From NCBI GenBank assembly GCA_035695065.1, contig DASSEW010000003.1:11033-75032 (forward strand): a stretch of 64,000 nt of DNA, given 5' to 3'. Numbering within the stretch: the first letter of the stretch is position 1; each line of letters begins with the position of its first letter. The translations under genes were made by a program, and so were the position numbers. The notes under the pieces were generated by a model. It made no database searches, was not told the DNA's origin, and worked only from the letters and a program-made list of their open reading frames with translations. This DNA comes from 66-474 sp035695065. GTDB lineage: Bacteria > Pseudomonadota > Gammaproteobacteria > Xanthomonadales > Rhodanobacteraceae. This document shows, piece by piece, positions 25,869 to 35,414 of this stretch.

Positions 25869-27212
25869 TCAATCCTTGCGAGCCTTCGCCCTCGCCTGCC
25901 TGAGCGCATCCAGCTTCTCGCGGATCTTCCCTTCCATGCCGTTGGCGGTCGGCGCGTAGAACTCCGTGCCGACCAGTGCATCGGGCAGGCATTGCTGGTC
26001 CAGCGCCACGCCGCCCTCCACGTCCGGGTCGTATTGATAGCCCTTGCCGTAACCCAGGCCCTTCATCAGTTTCGTCGGCGCATTGCGCAGGTGCATCGGC
26101 ACTGCCAGCGTGCCGCTTTCGCGCACATTGGCGCGCGCCGCGCCGTAGGCGACATAGGCGGCATTGCTCTTGGGCGCCATGGCGAGATACAGGGCGGCTT
26201 CGGCAAGCGCGAGCTCGCCTTCGGGCGAACCCAGCCGCTCATACGTGTCCCATGCGTGCAGCGTCAGTTGCCATGCGCGCGGATCGGCCAGGCCGATGTC
26301 CTCCACCGCCATGCGCACCATGCGCCGTGCGAGATAGAGCGGCTCGCAGCCGCCATCCAGCATGCGCACCAGCCAGTACAGCGCCGCATCGGGATCGGAC
26401 GAGCGCACCGACTTGTGCAGCGCCGAGATCTGGTCGTAGAACTGTTCGCCGCCCTTGTCGAATCGGCGCGTGCGGTCGGCCAGCACCTGCTGCAGCGTGG
26501 CTTCGTCAATGCGGCCACCGTGGGCGAGTTCGGAAGCGATCTCCAGGAACGTCAGCGCGCGCCGCACGTCGCCGTCGGCCGCGCGCGCCATCAACGCGAG
26601 CGCGTCATCATCCACTTGCAGATGCAGCGAACCGAGCCCGCGTTCCTCATCACTCAGCGCGCGCTTCAACGCGACGACGATGTCATCGGCACCCACCGCA
26701 TCCATCACGTGCACGCGGCAGCGCGACAACAGCGCGGAGTTCAGTTCGAAGGAAGGATTCTCGGTGGTCGCGCCGACGAAGATGATCACGCCGCGCTCGA
26801 TGTGCGGCAGGAACGCGTCCTGCTGCGCCTTGTTGAAGCGGTGCACCTCGTCCACGAACAGCACGCTGCGCCGGCCCTGCGCGAAGTTCACTTCCGCCTC
26901 GGCCAAGGCCGCACGCACCTCAGCCAGGCCCGAGAGCACCGCCGAAATTGCATGGAAATGCGCGTCGGCATATTTCGCCACCAGCAGCGCCAGCGTGGTC
27001 TTGCCGCAGCCGGGCGGGCCCCACAGGATCATCGAATGCACGCGGTGCGCTTCCAGCGCCCGCCGCAGCGCCGTGCCCGGCCCGAGCAGGCGCGCCTGCC
27101 CGACGATCTCGTCCAGCGTGCGGGGACGCATGCGCTCGGCCAGCGGCTTCAGCGCATCGGATTCGGCGAACAGCTCCGGGGACTCGGCAGGAAGCGTTTT
27201 GCGGCGCGACAT
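25869..27212 (-). CDS. rarA: replication-associated recombination protein A (AAA+ ATPase)
   Basis: A protein of 447 residues, MgsA/RarA/WRNIP1 family, acting at stalled replication forks. Walker A GPPGCGKTT at about 65-73, Walker B VLFVDEVHRFNKAQQD at about 118, sensor 1 VGATTENPSFELNSALLSRC, and the C-terminal tetramerisation domain with GCEPLYLARRMVRMAVEDIG. In many gammaproteobacteria rarA lies between lolA and serS, and the same neighbourhood is kept here in looser form. Confidence 0.94.
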   Translation of the reverse strand: MSRRKTLPAESPELFAESDALKPLAERMRPRTLDEIVGQARLLGPGTALRRALEAHRVHSMILWGPPGCGKTTLALLVAKYADAHFHAISAVLSGLAEVRAALAEAEVNFAQGRRSVLFVDEVHRFNKAQQDAFLPHIERGVIIFVGATTENPSFELNSALLSRCRVHVMDAVGADDIVVALKRALSDEERGLGSLHLQVDDDALALMARAADGDVRRALTFLEIASELAHGGRIDEATLQQVLADRTRRFDKGGEQFYDQISALHKSVRSSDPDAALYWLVRMLDGGCEPLYLARRMVRMAVEDIGLADPRAWQLTLHAWDTYERLGSPEGELALAEAALYLAMAPKSNAAYVAYGAARANVRESGTLAVPMHLRNAPTKLMKGLGYGKGYQYDPDVEGGVALDQQCLPDALVGTEFYAPTANGMEGKIREKLDALRQARAKARKD

Positions 27213-27245
27213 GGAACGATCATACCGATGCCGCGCACAACAGGA

Positions 27246-29066
27246 TCAAACCGGCACGACGTCGAAAGCTATCGAAAGCCGCCGATCCTGCTCGCCCCCG
27301 GAGAACGGCACGGTGCCGTGCCACATCCAGGACGGGAACAGCACCAGCAGGCCCGGCTCGGGCTTCACGAAGTGTTCCGCTTCCAGCGGCGGCTGCGTGG
27401 GAATACCGGATTCGCCGAACTTGAGCCAGCCTTCGCCCTTGGGCAGTCCGGGTGTCCGGGGGACTTCTATGTAGCAAGCCGAGGAGAGCCAGCCTTCGGG
27501 ATGATAGTGATTGACGTGATGGCCACCCGCGCGCAATCGCACCGACCAGATGCCGGTGATCCTGTAGCCATCCGCGTTGCGCGAGCGCAACACGTCGTTG
27601 CCCGACCCGATCGCCTGCATGTAGCGGCGGATCGGCCCGTCTATCGCCTGCGCGAAAGCGCGGATCGCCGGATCCTTTTCGTGCTCGAGATCGAGATCCA
27701 CCTGCGTGCCGGTGCGCAGCGTCTGCCCGATCGGATGCGCCTGCATCACGTGGCGCCTGTGCAGCGCGGCAGCGAGGTCGCGCAGGTATTCCGGCAGCGA
27801 CGACCACCCCGGCGGTGTATCGATCGTCGCCGGTCGCACGAATTGCGCGTAGTCGTACAGCGCGGCGTAACGCGGATCGCCGAGCATCCGCCAGGCGCTG
27901 GCGCGCAACGCGATCGCATGCCCGTCGTGAGGGTCCATCCGCAACAACCGTTCGGCGATTTCCATCGCCTCGCCCGCGCGCCCGTTGGCGAGCAACGCGC
28001 ATCCCCGGGCTGACAGCACAACCGGATCGTCCGGCGCGACGTGCGAGGCGCTGTCCGCATGCTCCAACGCGCGCGCGGCATCGAACTTGAACGCAGTCTG
28101 CGCGGCGGCAATATGCAGCGCTACATCGCGATCGTCGCGTGCCAGCCCGTGCTCCAGTTCCGCCAGCGCATCCCGCGGCCGCCCTGCCCATTCCAGCAAT
28201 CTTGCCTTGAAGGTGCGCAGCTCGGTGTTGCCCGGCTGTGCACGCAGCGCCTGATCGAGGTTCACCGTGGCGGCGTCGCTGTCGCCCGTGCGCATCCAGA
28301 CCAGTTCGGCCAGATTGGTTTGCGCCGCGCTGAAGTCAGGGCGCATCGCGATCGCGCGCCGCAGTTCGGCTTCGGCTTCGTCGTGGCGACATTGCGCCAG
28401 CAAGGCGCGAGCGAGCGTGTAGCGCACTTCGGCTCCGTCCGCGCCGACCCTGATCAATTCACCGAGCCCGTTTTCGGCGGTGGTGGCGTCTCCCATTTCG
28501 ATCTGGGCAGCGGCCAGCCCCAGTCTCGCGTGCGGATCGTTCGGTGCGAGCGCCAGTGCCTTGCGGAAGCAATCTCCGGCTTCCCGTGCGCGCTTCAACG
28601 TAAGCAGCGCCTGGCCTCGCGCCGCCCACAGTTCCGGGAATGCCACTCCGCGCCCGACCAGCTCGTCGGTGTAGCGCAACAGATCTTCCTGGCGCTCCCG
28701 CGCCTGAAGCACCCGCAGCAGCAGCGAAAGCGCCTGTGGATGCGTGGGGGCGAGCTTGAGCGCCTGGCGCAGCGCGCGCTCGGCTTCGTCCATGCGATTG
28801 CGGCAAGCCAGGATTTCACCCAACAGCGCGAACGCGGATGGATTCCCCGGCGCCAGTTGGATTGCAGTGGCGACCGCGCGCTCGGCGCGCGCGAGGTCGC
28901 CACTGCGCATCAATACGCCAGCGAGCAACCAGTACGCGTCCGGCAATCCCGGCTGCGCCGCCAGCAATTGCTCAAGCAACCCGCGTGCATGCCCCAGGTC
29001 GCCAGCCTGCAGCAGCCTCGCGGCCGACTGCAATTGCTGCGCGACCTGCGCGGCAGGAACATTCAT
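27246..29066 (-). CDS. TPR-repeat protein with C-terminal 2OG-Fe(II) oxygenase domain
   Basis: A protein of 606 residues. About ten tetratricopeptide-like helical pairs fill residues 1-400 (for example PDAYWLLAGVLMRSGDLARA and HARLGLAAAQIEMGDATTAE). The last ~190 residues match the putative 2OG-Fe(II) oxygenase family PF13759: SVRLRAGGHHVNHYHPEGW supplies the HxH-type metal ligands, FPSWMWHGTVPF the distal His, and DRRLSIAFD the 2-oxoglutarate Arg. It is expected to be a cytosolic hydroxylase whose TPR scaffold binds a protein or peptide substrate. No export signal is seen. The substrate is unknown. Confidence 0.82.
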   Translation of the reverse strand: MNVPAAQVAQQLQSAARLLQAGDLGHARGLLEQLLAAQPGLPDAYWLLAGVLMRSGDLARAERAVATAIQLAPGNPSAFALLGEILACRNRMDEAERALRQALKLAPTHPQALSLLLRVLQARERQEDLLRYTDELVGRGVAFPELWAARGQALLTLKRAREAGDCFRKALALAPNDPHARLGLAAAQIEMGDATTAENGLGELIRVGADGAEVRYTLARALLAQCRHDEAEAELRRAIAMRPDFSAAQTNLAELVWMRTGDSDAATVNLDQALRAQPGNTELRTFKARLLEWAGRPRDALAELEHGLARDDRDVALHIAAAQTAFKFDAARALEHADSASHVAPDDPVVLSARGCALLANGRAGEAMEIAERLLRMDPHDGHAIALRASAWRMLGDPRYAALYDYAQFVRPATIDTPPGWSSLPEYLRDLAAALHRRHVMQAHPIGQTLRTGTQVDLDLEHEKDPAIRAFAQAIDGPIRRYMQAIGSGNDVLRSRNADGYRITGIWSVRLRAGGHHVNHYHPEGWLSSACYIEVPRTPGLPKGEGWLKFGESGIPTQPPLEAEHFVKPEPGLLVLFPSWMWHGTVPFSGGEQDRRLSIAFDVVPV

Positions 29067-29115
29067 GCGGTGGAAGCTCCGGTTTCAAAATCCCCACCGA
29101 AGCCTCGCGGAAAAT

Positions 29116-29790
29116 TCAATAGGCCACAAGTGCCGGTCTCAGCTGCCGGTAAATCGCGTAGGCGATGCCGACCAGCCCGGTCAACGCGGCCGGCAGCAGC
29201 AGACCGTACTGGCCGACGCGCGGGAAGATCAGCGCGTCCGCCACCGCTCCGGCGAAGAAGCCGACCACCAGCACGACGTACAGCCGCACCCGGCGCGCAT
29301 CCACCTTCACGCCGCCGAACCACTGGCCGAGGAACATGCCGAGGTCGGTGTACAGGCCGGACACGTGCGTGGTGCGCACCACCGCGCCGCTGTAGGTGCC
29401 GGCCATCGCATTCTGCAGGCCGCAGGCCGCGGCTGCCAGCCACAAGCCGGCGTCCTGGTCGCGGACGAGCAGCGGCACTGCCGCGAACAGCATCAACGAT
29501 TCCACCGAAAGCGCCACGCCGTAGCGGCGACCGAGTCGCAACGCGCTGTCGCGCACGATGAAGCCGCCGAGCGCGGCACCGAGCAGGAACGCCAGCGCGA
29601 CGATGCCGAACTTCAGCATGTCGCCGACATCACCCTGTGCGACGCCGATACCGAGCAGCGTGGTGGTGCCGGTCATGTGCGTCACCGCCTGGTGGCGGAA
29701 GCTGAGGTAACCCGCGGCATTCACCATGCCGCCGATGAACGACAGCACGATGCCGCCGAACAGTACCCAGCGCGGAAGCTTGTTGATCAT
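29116..29790 (-). CDS. DUF1275 (YoaK family) membrane protein
   Basis: A protein of 224 residues with about six membrane helices. The family start GGIVLSFIGGMVNAAGYLSF, then VTHMTGTTTLLGIGVAQGD, and the second-half block ACGLQNAMAGTYSGAVVRTTHVSGLYTDLG are diagnostic for DUF1275/YoaK. The role is unknown; a transporter-like function is generally assumed. It lies between the TPR/oxygenase gene and lolA, all on the minus strand with short gaps. Confidence 0.85.
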   Translation of the reverse strand: MINKLPRWVLFGGIVLSFIGGMVNAAGYLSFRHQAVTHMTGTTTLLGIGVAQGDVGDMLKFGIVALAFLLGAALGGFIVRDSALRLGRRYGVALSVESLMLFAAVPLLVRDQDAGLWLAAAACGLQNAMAGTYSGAVVRTTHVSGLYTDLGMFLGQWFGGVKVDARRVRLYVVLVVGFFAGAVADALIFPRVGQYGLLLPAALTGLVGIAYAIYRQLRPALVAY

Positions 29791-29817
29791 GGGCGACGCA
29801 TCAATCGCTGGTAGCGA

Positions 29818-30453
29818 TCACTGTCCCGCCTTGGTTGCGGCATCGCCGACCACGTCGGTGCCCTTGGGCGGCGTGAAGCTGAAGGTGCCGGGCGGCAGTC
29901 GCGGATTGCGCTGCAGGTCGGTGAGCACGATTTCGGTGCGATTGCCGAGCGTGTCCTTGAACACCATCCGTCGCGGCGCGTCGCTGGCAAAACCGATGTC
30001 GGCATATTCGAACTGTGGATCCCTGGCGCGCGAAGTAAGCCGCAGCCATTGCAAGCCGTCGCGCTCACCCTGCTCGCTCGCCTTGAAGTCGCGATCCAGC
30101 TGCGATAGATCGGTCAGCACGGTCAGCGGGCTGTGCGCTTCCTCGCTGCCCTGGTCGCGCACGGTGACCTGCTCCAGTTCCGGATCGTAGATCCACACCT
30201 TTTTGCCATCGGCCACGATCAATTGCTTGTAGGGCGCCTGGGTGTCCCAGCGGAATTGCCGCGGCGCCTGCAGCGCCAGCGTGCCGTGCGCGGTCTGCGC
30301 GGTGCGACCATTCGCATCGTAGACGGTCTGGCTGAAGTTGCCGCTGAGCGAATGCAGCCCGTTCGCGAACGCGTCGAGTTGCGCGCGCGCGCTGTCGGCG
30401 GCTTGCGCCAAACCCGCGCACAGCAACAGAGCCAGCATCAGCAGAATGCGCAT
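29818..30453 (-). CDS. lolA: outer-membrane lipoprotein carrier protein
   Basis: A protein of 211 residues with a clear Sec signal (RILLMLALLLCAGLAQAAD, cleavage after AQA). The mature part has the LolA unclosed beta-barrel pattern: LHSLSGNFSQTVYDANGR, GTLALQAPRQFRWDTQAPYKQLIVADGKKVWIYDPELEQVTVR. It shuttles lipoproteins from LolCDE to LolB across the periplasm. GAGGAA precedes the start. It lies directly downstream of ftsK, as in many gammaproteobacteria. Confidence 0.93.
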   Translation of the reverse strand: MRILLMLALLLCAGLAQAADSARAQLDAFANGLHSLSGNFSQTVYDANGRTAQTAHGTLALQAPRQFRWDTQAPYKQLIVADGKKVWIYDPELEQVTVRDQGSEEAHSPLTVLTDLSQLDRDFKASEQGERDGLQWLRLTSRARDPQFEYADIGFASDAPRRMVFKDTLGNRTEIVLTDLQRNPRLPPGTFSFTPPKGTDVVGDAATKAGQ

Positions 30454-30507
30454 GGAAATTCCTCGAATCCGGAACGGAAATGATGCAGGTGGCGGATGAA
30501 CGCCGGA

Positions 30508-32835
30508 TTATCCGGACACCGGTGGAGGAGCCAGGACCTCGCGCTGTCCATTGTGCAGCGGCGCGCTGACCACGCCTTCCTGTTCCATCTGTTCGATCAG
30601 CCTTGCCGCGCGGTTGTAGCCGATCCGTAGGTGCCGCTGCACGCCGGAAATGGACGCGCGGCGCGACTCGGTGACGATGCGCACCGCCTTGTCGTAGAGC
30701 GCGTTGTCATCATTGCCGTCCTCTTCCTCGGGCAGGCCGGATTCGTTGATCACCTTGCCGTCGCCCAGCGACTGCACATCTTCCAGTACGCCGTCGATGT
30801 ATTTCGGCTCGCCCTGCGCACGCAGCCACTCGACCACCTTGTGCACCTCGTGGTCGTCCACGAACGCACCGTGCACGCGCTCGGGCGTGGCAGTGCCGGG
30901 CGGCAGATAAAGCATGTCGCCGTGGCCCAGCAAGGTCTCCGCGCCGGACTGATCGAGGATCGTGCGCGAGTCGATCTTGCTGGAGACCTGGAAAGCGATG
31001 CGGGTCGGGATGTTTGCCTTGATCAGGCCGGTGATCACGTCCACGCTCGGTCGCTGCGTGGCCAGGATCAGATGCACGCCGGCGGCGCGCGCCTTCTGCG
31101 CCAGCCGCGCGATCAGTTCCTCGACCTTTTTGCCGACGATCATCATCATGTCGGCGAATTCGTCGATGATGACGACCACGAACGGCAGCGGCTGCAGCGG
31201 CTGCGCGATGTCCATCGGGTTTTCGGGGTTCGGCTTGAACAGGGGATCGAGCAGCGGCTGGCCGGCGGCTTCGGCGTCGCGCACCTTCTTGTTGAAACCG
31301 GCGAGGTTGCGCACGCCGACCGCGGCCATCAGCTTGTAGCGGCGTTCCATCTCCGCCACGCACCAGCGCAGCGCGTTGGCGGCCTCCTTCATGTCGGTGA
31401 CGACCGGCGCCAGCAGGTGCGGGATCTTCTCGTAAACCGAGAGCTCCAGCATCTTCGGGTCGATCATGATCACGCGCACGTCGGCGGGCGACGCCTTGAA
31501 CAGCAGCGACAGCACCATCGCGTTCAAGGCGACGGACTTGCCGGAACCGGTGGTGCCGGCCACGAGCAGGTGCGGCATCTTGGACAGATCCACCACCACC
31601 GGCCGTCCGCCGATATCCTTGCCGAGCGCCAGCGACAGCGGCGAACGCGCATCGCCGTATTCCTTGGAACTGAAAATCTCCGAGAGATAGACCGTCTCGC
31701 GCGACGCGTTGGGGATCTCCAGGCCGATCACGTTCTTGCCGGGGATCACGTCCACCACGCGCACGCTGTAGACGGAAAGCCCGCGCGCGATGTCCTTGTC
31801 GAGCGAGGAAATCTGGCTGCCGCGCACGCCTGCGGCGGGCTCCATTTCGAAACGCGTGATCACCGGCCCCGGATGCGCGCTGACCACGTGCGCATCGATC
31901 TTGAAGTCCTTCAACTTCATCTCGACCTGGCGCGAGAGGACTTCCAGGGTCTCTTCCGAATAGCCCTTGCCGCGCGGCGGCGGTTCGTCCAGCAGCGACA
32001 GCGGCGGCAGTTCGCCCTCGGACGATCCGCCGGCGAACATCGGGATCTGGTTCTCGCGTTTGGAGCGCTCGCTCTTCACGATCGGCGCGACCACCGGCTC
32101 GATCTTCACGGGCTCGCGCTTCGCCTGTTTGGCCGTCTCGACCTTGCGCACGACCTCGCGTTCGCTGCGGGCCGCGCGCGCGGCCAGCGCTTCCGGCGCA
32201 CGCTTCACTTTGCCGCGCAGCCAGCCGAACACGGCCAGCACGCCGCGGCCGGTCGCATCCATCAGCTTGAACCACGACAGGCCGGTGGCGAGCGTGATCG
32301 CCACCAGGAACAACGCGAGGAGGAACAGCGTGGCCCCGAGTTCGCCGAAGCCGCGCGACAGCACCTGCGCGACCAGTTGGCCAAGGATGCCGCCACTGCC
32401 GGCCGGCAGGTCGCTCATCAGGTCCGGCGCGCCGCCGTCGCGCAGCGCGGCCAGTCCGCAACCGCTGACGAAGAACGCGACGAAGCCGATCAGGCGCAGG
32501 GTCGGTTCCAGCGTGCTGCGATCGGCCGAGCGCCACTGCCGCAGCACGCCGATCGAAAGGACAACCAGCAGGATGGGGAACGCGTAGGCGATGTTGCCGA
32601 TCAGGTACAGCAACAGGTCGGCGAGATACGCGCCGATGGTGCCGCCGAAATTGTGCAGCGTGGTGTCGCTGCCGGTGTGCGACCAGCCCGGATCGGACGG
32701 ACTGTGGCTGATCAGGCAGATGAACAGGTACAACGCCAGCGGCAGCAACAACAGCACCGCCGCTTCCCGAAGGATGCGGCGGGTGCGTTCACTTGGTTCG
32801 TTGCCGTTAGCGGCAAGGGCTTTGGCGCGCGCCAC
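30508..32835 (-). CDS. ftsK: DNA translocase FtsK
   Basis: A protein of 775 residues from GTG 32835, chosen because GAGG lies about 9 bases upstream; a TTG at 32850 would add five residues. Four to five N-terminal membrane helices anchor it at the septum. A short linker leads to the motor with Walker A GTTGSGKSVALN and Walker B VVVIIDEFADMMM, and the C-terminal gamma winged helix (RRASISGVQRHLRIGYNRAARLIEQME) reads KOPS sequences. It pumps chromosome termini and activates XerCD at dif. At ~775 aa it is a short FtsK like those of Pseudomonas and Xanthomonas. Confidence 0.95.
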   Translation of the reverse strand: MARAKALAANGNEPSERTRRILREAAVLLLLPLALYLFICLISHSPSDPGWSHTGSDTTLHNFGGTIGAYLADLLLYLIGNIAYAFPILLVVLSIGVLRQWRSADRSTLEPTLRLIGFVAFFVSGCGLAALRDGGAPDLMSDLPAGSGGILGQLVAQVLSRGFGELGATLFLLALFLVAITLATGLSWFKLMDATGRGVLAVFGWLRGKVKRAPEALAARAARSEREVVRKVETAKQAKREPVKIEPVVAPIVKSERSKRENQIPMFAGGSSEGELPPLSLLDEPPPRGKGYSEETLEVLSRQVEMKLKDFKIDAHVVSAHPGPVITRFEMEPAAGVRGSQISSLDKDIARGLSVYSVRVVDVIPGKNVIGLEIPNASRETVYLSEIFSSKEYGDARSPLSLALGKDIGGRPVVVDLSKMPHLLVAGTTGSGKSVALNAMVLSLLFKASPADVRVIMIDPKMLELSVYEKIPHLLAPVVTDMKEAANALRWCVAEMERRYKLMAAVGVRNLAGFNKKVRDAEAAGQPLLDPLFKPNPENPMDIAQPLQPLPFVVVIIDEFADMMMIVGKKVEELIARLAQKARAAGVHLILATQRPSVDVITGLIKANIPTRIAFQVSSKIDSRTILDQSGAETLLGHGDMLYLPPGTATPERVHGAFVDDHEVHKVVEWLRAQGEPKYIDGVLEDVQSLGDGKVINESGLPEEEDGNDDNALYDKAVRIVTESRRASISGVQRHLRIGYNRAARLIEQMEQEGVVSAPLHNGQREVLAPPPVSG

Positions 32836-32910
32836 GTGTTGCGACCTCAAACTTGCTTCATCGTGGCGCCGACTATAGCGCTATTGCCACGCCAGCCAAT
32901 GCCTCTCTCT

Positions 32911-32933
32911 GCAGGAGCGAGCTTGCACGCGAC
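32911..32933. repeat. dispersed AGGAGCGAGC-type repeat, copy 2
   Basis: GCAGGAGCGAGCTTGCACGC is a variant of the elements at 8459 and 38139. It lies upstream of ftsK. Confidence 0.5.
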
Positions 32934-32979
32934 CGGTGTGCAATGAAACGTGACGAGCGTCGCCTGCAAGCACTCAATT

Positions 32980-33032
32980 GTAGGGCGGACATCGTCCGCC
33001 GCTACACATCGGCGGGCAGTGCCCGCCCTACA
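32980..33032. repeat. REP-like element, family B copy 4
   Basis: TGTAGGGCGGACATCGTCCGCC followed by GGCGGGCAGTGCCCGCCCTACA. These are two adjacent hairpins in the spacer between ftsK and ald. Confidence 0.78.
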
Positions 33033-33051
33033 GCTGAACCTTTGACACGAA

Positions 33052-34125
33052 TCAGCGCCCGGCCTCACCCTTCAGCGCCGGATGCACGATCTCGCCGTTG
33101 GCGACATTGATGCCCTTCGCCAGCGGCGCATAGCCGCGCCAGTCGCCACCCGCGGCCAGCCGCAGCACGTACGGCAGCAGCGCGGCGGAGATGGCCTGCG
33201 ACGAGGTTTGCGGCACCGCGCCCGGCATGTTGGTGACGCAGAAGTGGGTCACGCCGTCCACCACGTAGGTCGGATCCTTCCAGGTCGTCGGCTTGGACGT
33301 CTCGAAGCAGCCGCCCTGGTCGATGGAGATGTCCACCATCACGCTGCCCTTCTCCATGGTCTTCACCATCGCGGCGGAGACCACGTGCGGGGCCTTGGCG
33401 CTCGGGATCAGCACCGCGCCGATCACGAGATCCGCGGAAGCGACTTCCTCGGCGATCACCGAGTCATACGCATACAGCGCGGTGACGTTGGAACCCAGCG
33501 CCATCATCTGCGCGAGGCGATCCGGACGCTTGTCGAACACCACCACGTTGGCGCCGGCCGCCGCGGCCAGCGCTGCCGAATTGCCGCCGGCCGCACCGGC
33601 GCCCAGCACCACGACCTTGCCGCGCCCGGTGGTCGGCATGCCGCCCAGCAGCTTGCCCTTGCCGCCTTCCGGCTGGTGCAGCAGCGTCGTGCCGCATTGC
33701 GTAGCGAGGCGGCCGGCGATCACCGACATCGGCGCAAGCAGCGGCAGGTTGCCTTCCTCGTCTTGCACCGACTCGAACGCGACGCCGGTCAGGCCGATGT
33801 CAAGCAGGCGCCTCGTGAGCTCCGGCTCCGGCGCCAGGTGCAGGTAGCAGAACAGCAGGTGATGCTTTTTCAGCAGCGCGAGATCGCCGGCAATCGGCTC
33901 CTTCACCTTGACGATCAGCTCGCCCTTTTCATAGAGCGCCGCGGCATCCGGAACGATCTTGACGCCGACTTTTTCGAAGGCCGCATCGGCGAAACCGCTC
34001 TTGATGCCGGCGCCGGATTGCAGAAACACCTCGTGGCCGTGCCGGACCAGGTCGGCGCAGGCTGCGGGCACCAGGGCCACGCGGCCCTCGAGCGTCTTGG
34101 TTTCGGAAGGAATGCCGATGCGCAT
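33052..34125 (-). CDS. ald: alanine dehydrogenase
   Basis: A protein of 357 residues catalysing reversible NAD-dependent deamination of L-alanine to pyruvate and ammonia. RIGIPSETKTLEGRVAL is the family start; KVKEP carries the substrate lysine, YLHLAPE the catalytic histidine, VVLGAGAAGGNSA the NAD-binding Rossmann loop and DISIDQGGCFETS the catalytic Asp. Slightly shorter than the usual ~370. It is divergent from trxB with 176 bases between, containing the small hairpin GCGTTGC-GACGA-GCAACGC at 34210-34228. An Lrp-type regulator would be typical but none is visible. Confidence 0.94.
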   Translation of the reverse strand: MRIGIPSETKTLEGRVALVPAACADLVRHGHEVFLQSGAGIKSGFADAAFEKVGVKIVPDAAALYEKGELIVKVKEPIAGDLALLKKHHLLFCYLHLAPEPELTRRLLDIGLTGVAFESVQDEEGNLPLLAPMSVIAGRLATQCGTTLLHQPEGGKGKLLGGMPTTGRGKVVVLGAGAAGGNSAALAAAAGANVVVFDKRPDRLAQMMALGSNVTALYAYDSVIAEEVASADLVIGAVLIPSAKAPHVVSAAMVKTMEKGSVMVDISIDQGGCFETSKPTTWKDPTYVVDGVTHFCVTNMPGAVPQTSSQAISAALLPYVLRLAAGGDWRGYAPLAKGINVANGEIVHPALKGEAGR

Positions 34126-34301
34126 GGTTCTGTTTTCCCAATGTGTGCGTGTGCGAGAATTGCCAGCTTGAATTCAGGCTCGCCGCTCCCCATCCTGCGC
34201 AACCAGCATGCGTTGCGACGAGCAACGCAGCGGCGATTGATCAGGGATGCGCGCGGTAGCGCGGGTCGGGCGAACCACCAGAGAAATCATCGGAATTATA
34301 C

Positions 34302-35264
34302 ATGAGCACCCCCAAGCACAGCCGCCTTTTGATCCTCGGTTCGGGCCCCGCGGGCTACACCGCCGCGGTTTACGCCGCGCGCGCAAACCTGAAGCCGATG
34401 CTGATCACCGGCCTGGCGCAGGGCGGCCAGCTGATGACCACCACCGACGTGGACAACTGGCCGGGCGATGACGCCGGCGTGCAGGGTCCGGACCTGATGG
34501 CGCGGTTACTGAAACATGCGGAGCGCTTCGACACCGAGATCGTGTTCGACCACATCCACAGCGTGGACGTGACCCAGCGCCCGTTCCGGCTGAAGGGCGA
34601 CAACGGCGAATACAGTTGCGACGCGCTGATCATCGCCACCGGCGCGAACGCGAAATACCTCGGCATCCAGTCCGAGGAACTGTTCAAGGGCCGCGGCGTC
34701 TCCGCCTGCGCCACCTGCGACGGCTTCTTCTTCCGCGACCAGGACGTCGCGGTGGTCGGCGGCGGCAACACCGCGGTCGAGGAGGCGCTGTATCTCGCCA
34801 ACATCTGCCGCAAGGTCACGCTGGTGCACAGGCGCGACAAGCTGCGCGCCGAGAAGATCATGCAGGACAAGCTGTTCGAGAAGGCGCGCGCCGGCAAGAT
34901 CGAATTGGTGTGGAACCATACGGTCGATGAAGTGCTGGGCGACGATTCCGGCGTGACCGGCGTGCGCCTGAAGAGCACCGACGGCAAGGGCACGCGCGAG
35001 ATCGCGGTCAGCGGCATGTTCGTCGCGATCGGCCACACGCCCAACACCAGCATCTTCGAAGGCCAGCTCGACATGAGCAATGGCTATATCAAGATCCGCA
35101 CCGGACTCGAAGGCGGCGCGACCGCCACGTCCGTGCGCGGTGTGTTCGCCGCCGGCGACGTGGCCGACCAGGTGTATCGCCAGGCCGTTACTTCCGCCGG
35201 CTTCGGCTGCATGGCCGCGCTGGACGCGGAGAAGTATCTGGATAGCGTTGGCCTGACGGGCTGA
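34302..35264 (+). CDS. trxB: thioredoxin-disulfide reductase
   Basis: A protein of 320 residues, an FAD flavoenzyme passing electrons from NADPH to thioredoxin. FAD-binding LLILGSGPAGYTAAVYAARA at the N-terminus, redox-active SACATCDGFF (CxxC) at about 136, NADPH-binding VAVVGGGNTAVEEALYL and C-terminal VFAAGDVADQVYRQ. Length matches E. coli TrxB (321). The downstream gene neighbourhood (GNAT-like, aat) follows the gammaproteobacterial pattern around ftsK. Confidence 0.95.
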   Translation: MSTPKHSRLLILGSGPAGYTAAVYAARANLKPMLITGLAQGGQLMTTTDVDNWPGDDAGVQGPDLMARLLKHAERFDTEIVFDHIHSVDVTQRPFRLKGDNGEYSCDALIIATGANAKYLGIQSEELFKGRGVSACATCDGFFFRDQDVAVVGGGNTAVEEALYLANICRKVTLVHRRDKLRAEKIMQDKLFEKARAGKIELVWNHTVDEVLGDDSGVTGVRLKSTDGKGTREIAVSGMFVAIGHTPNTSIFEGQLDMSNGYIKIRTGLEGGATATSVRGVFAAGDVADQVYRQAVTSAGFGCMAALDAEKYLDSVGLTG

Positions 35265-35271
35265 ACTTTTA

Positions 35272-35410
35272 TCCCCTCTCCCGCCTGCGGGAGGGGAAGC
35301 CAAGTGCGGCAGCACTTGGCAGGGTGGGTGGAACACCGGACGAAACTCGCAAGTATTCCCCCATCCGCCTGCGAGCACCTTCCCCCGCAAGCGGGGGAAG
35401 GGCATCATGA
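35272..35410. repeat. dispersed repeat cluster, family D copy 2
   Basis: CCCCTCTCCCGCCTGCGGGA, then an AAGTGC...GCACTT palindrome and GGGTGGGTGG, and finally CCTTCCCCCGCAAGCGGGGG. It fills the trxB/GNAT spacer and reaches into the ribosome binding region of the next gene. Confidence 0.65.
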
Positions 35411-35414
35411 CTTG

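Noticed and set aside
34285..34302. Leaderless -10 box (TTATAC) touching the trxB start codon
   Set aside because: A -10 box cannot directly abut its transcript start at the ATG; probably chance.
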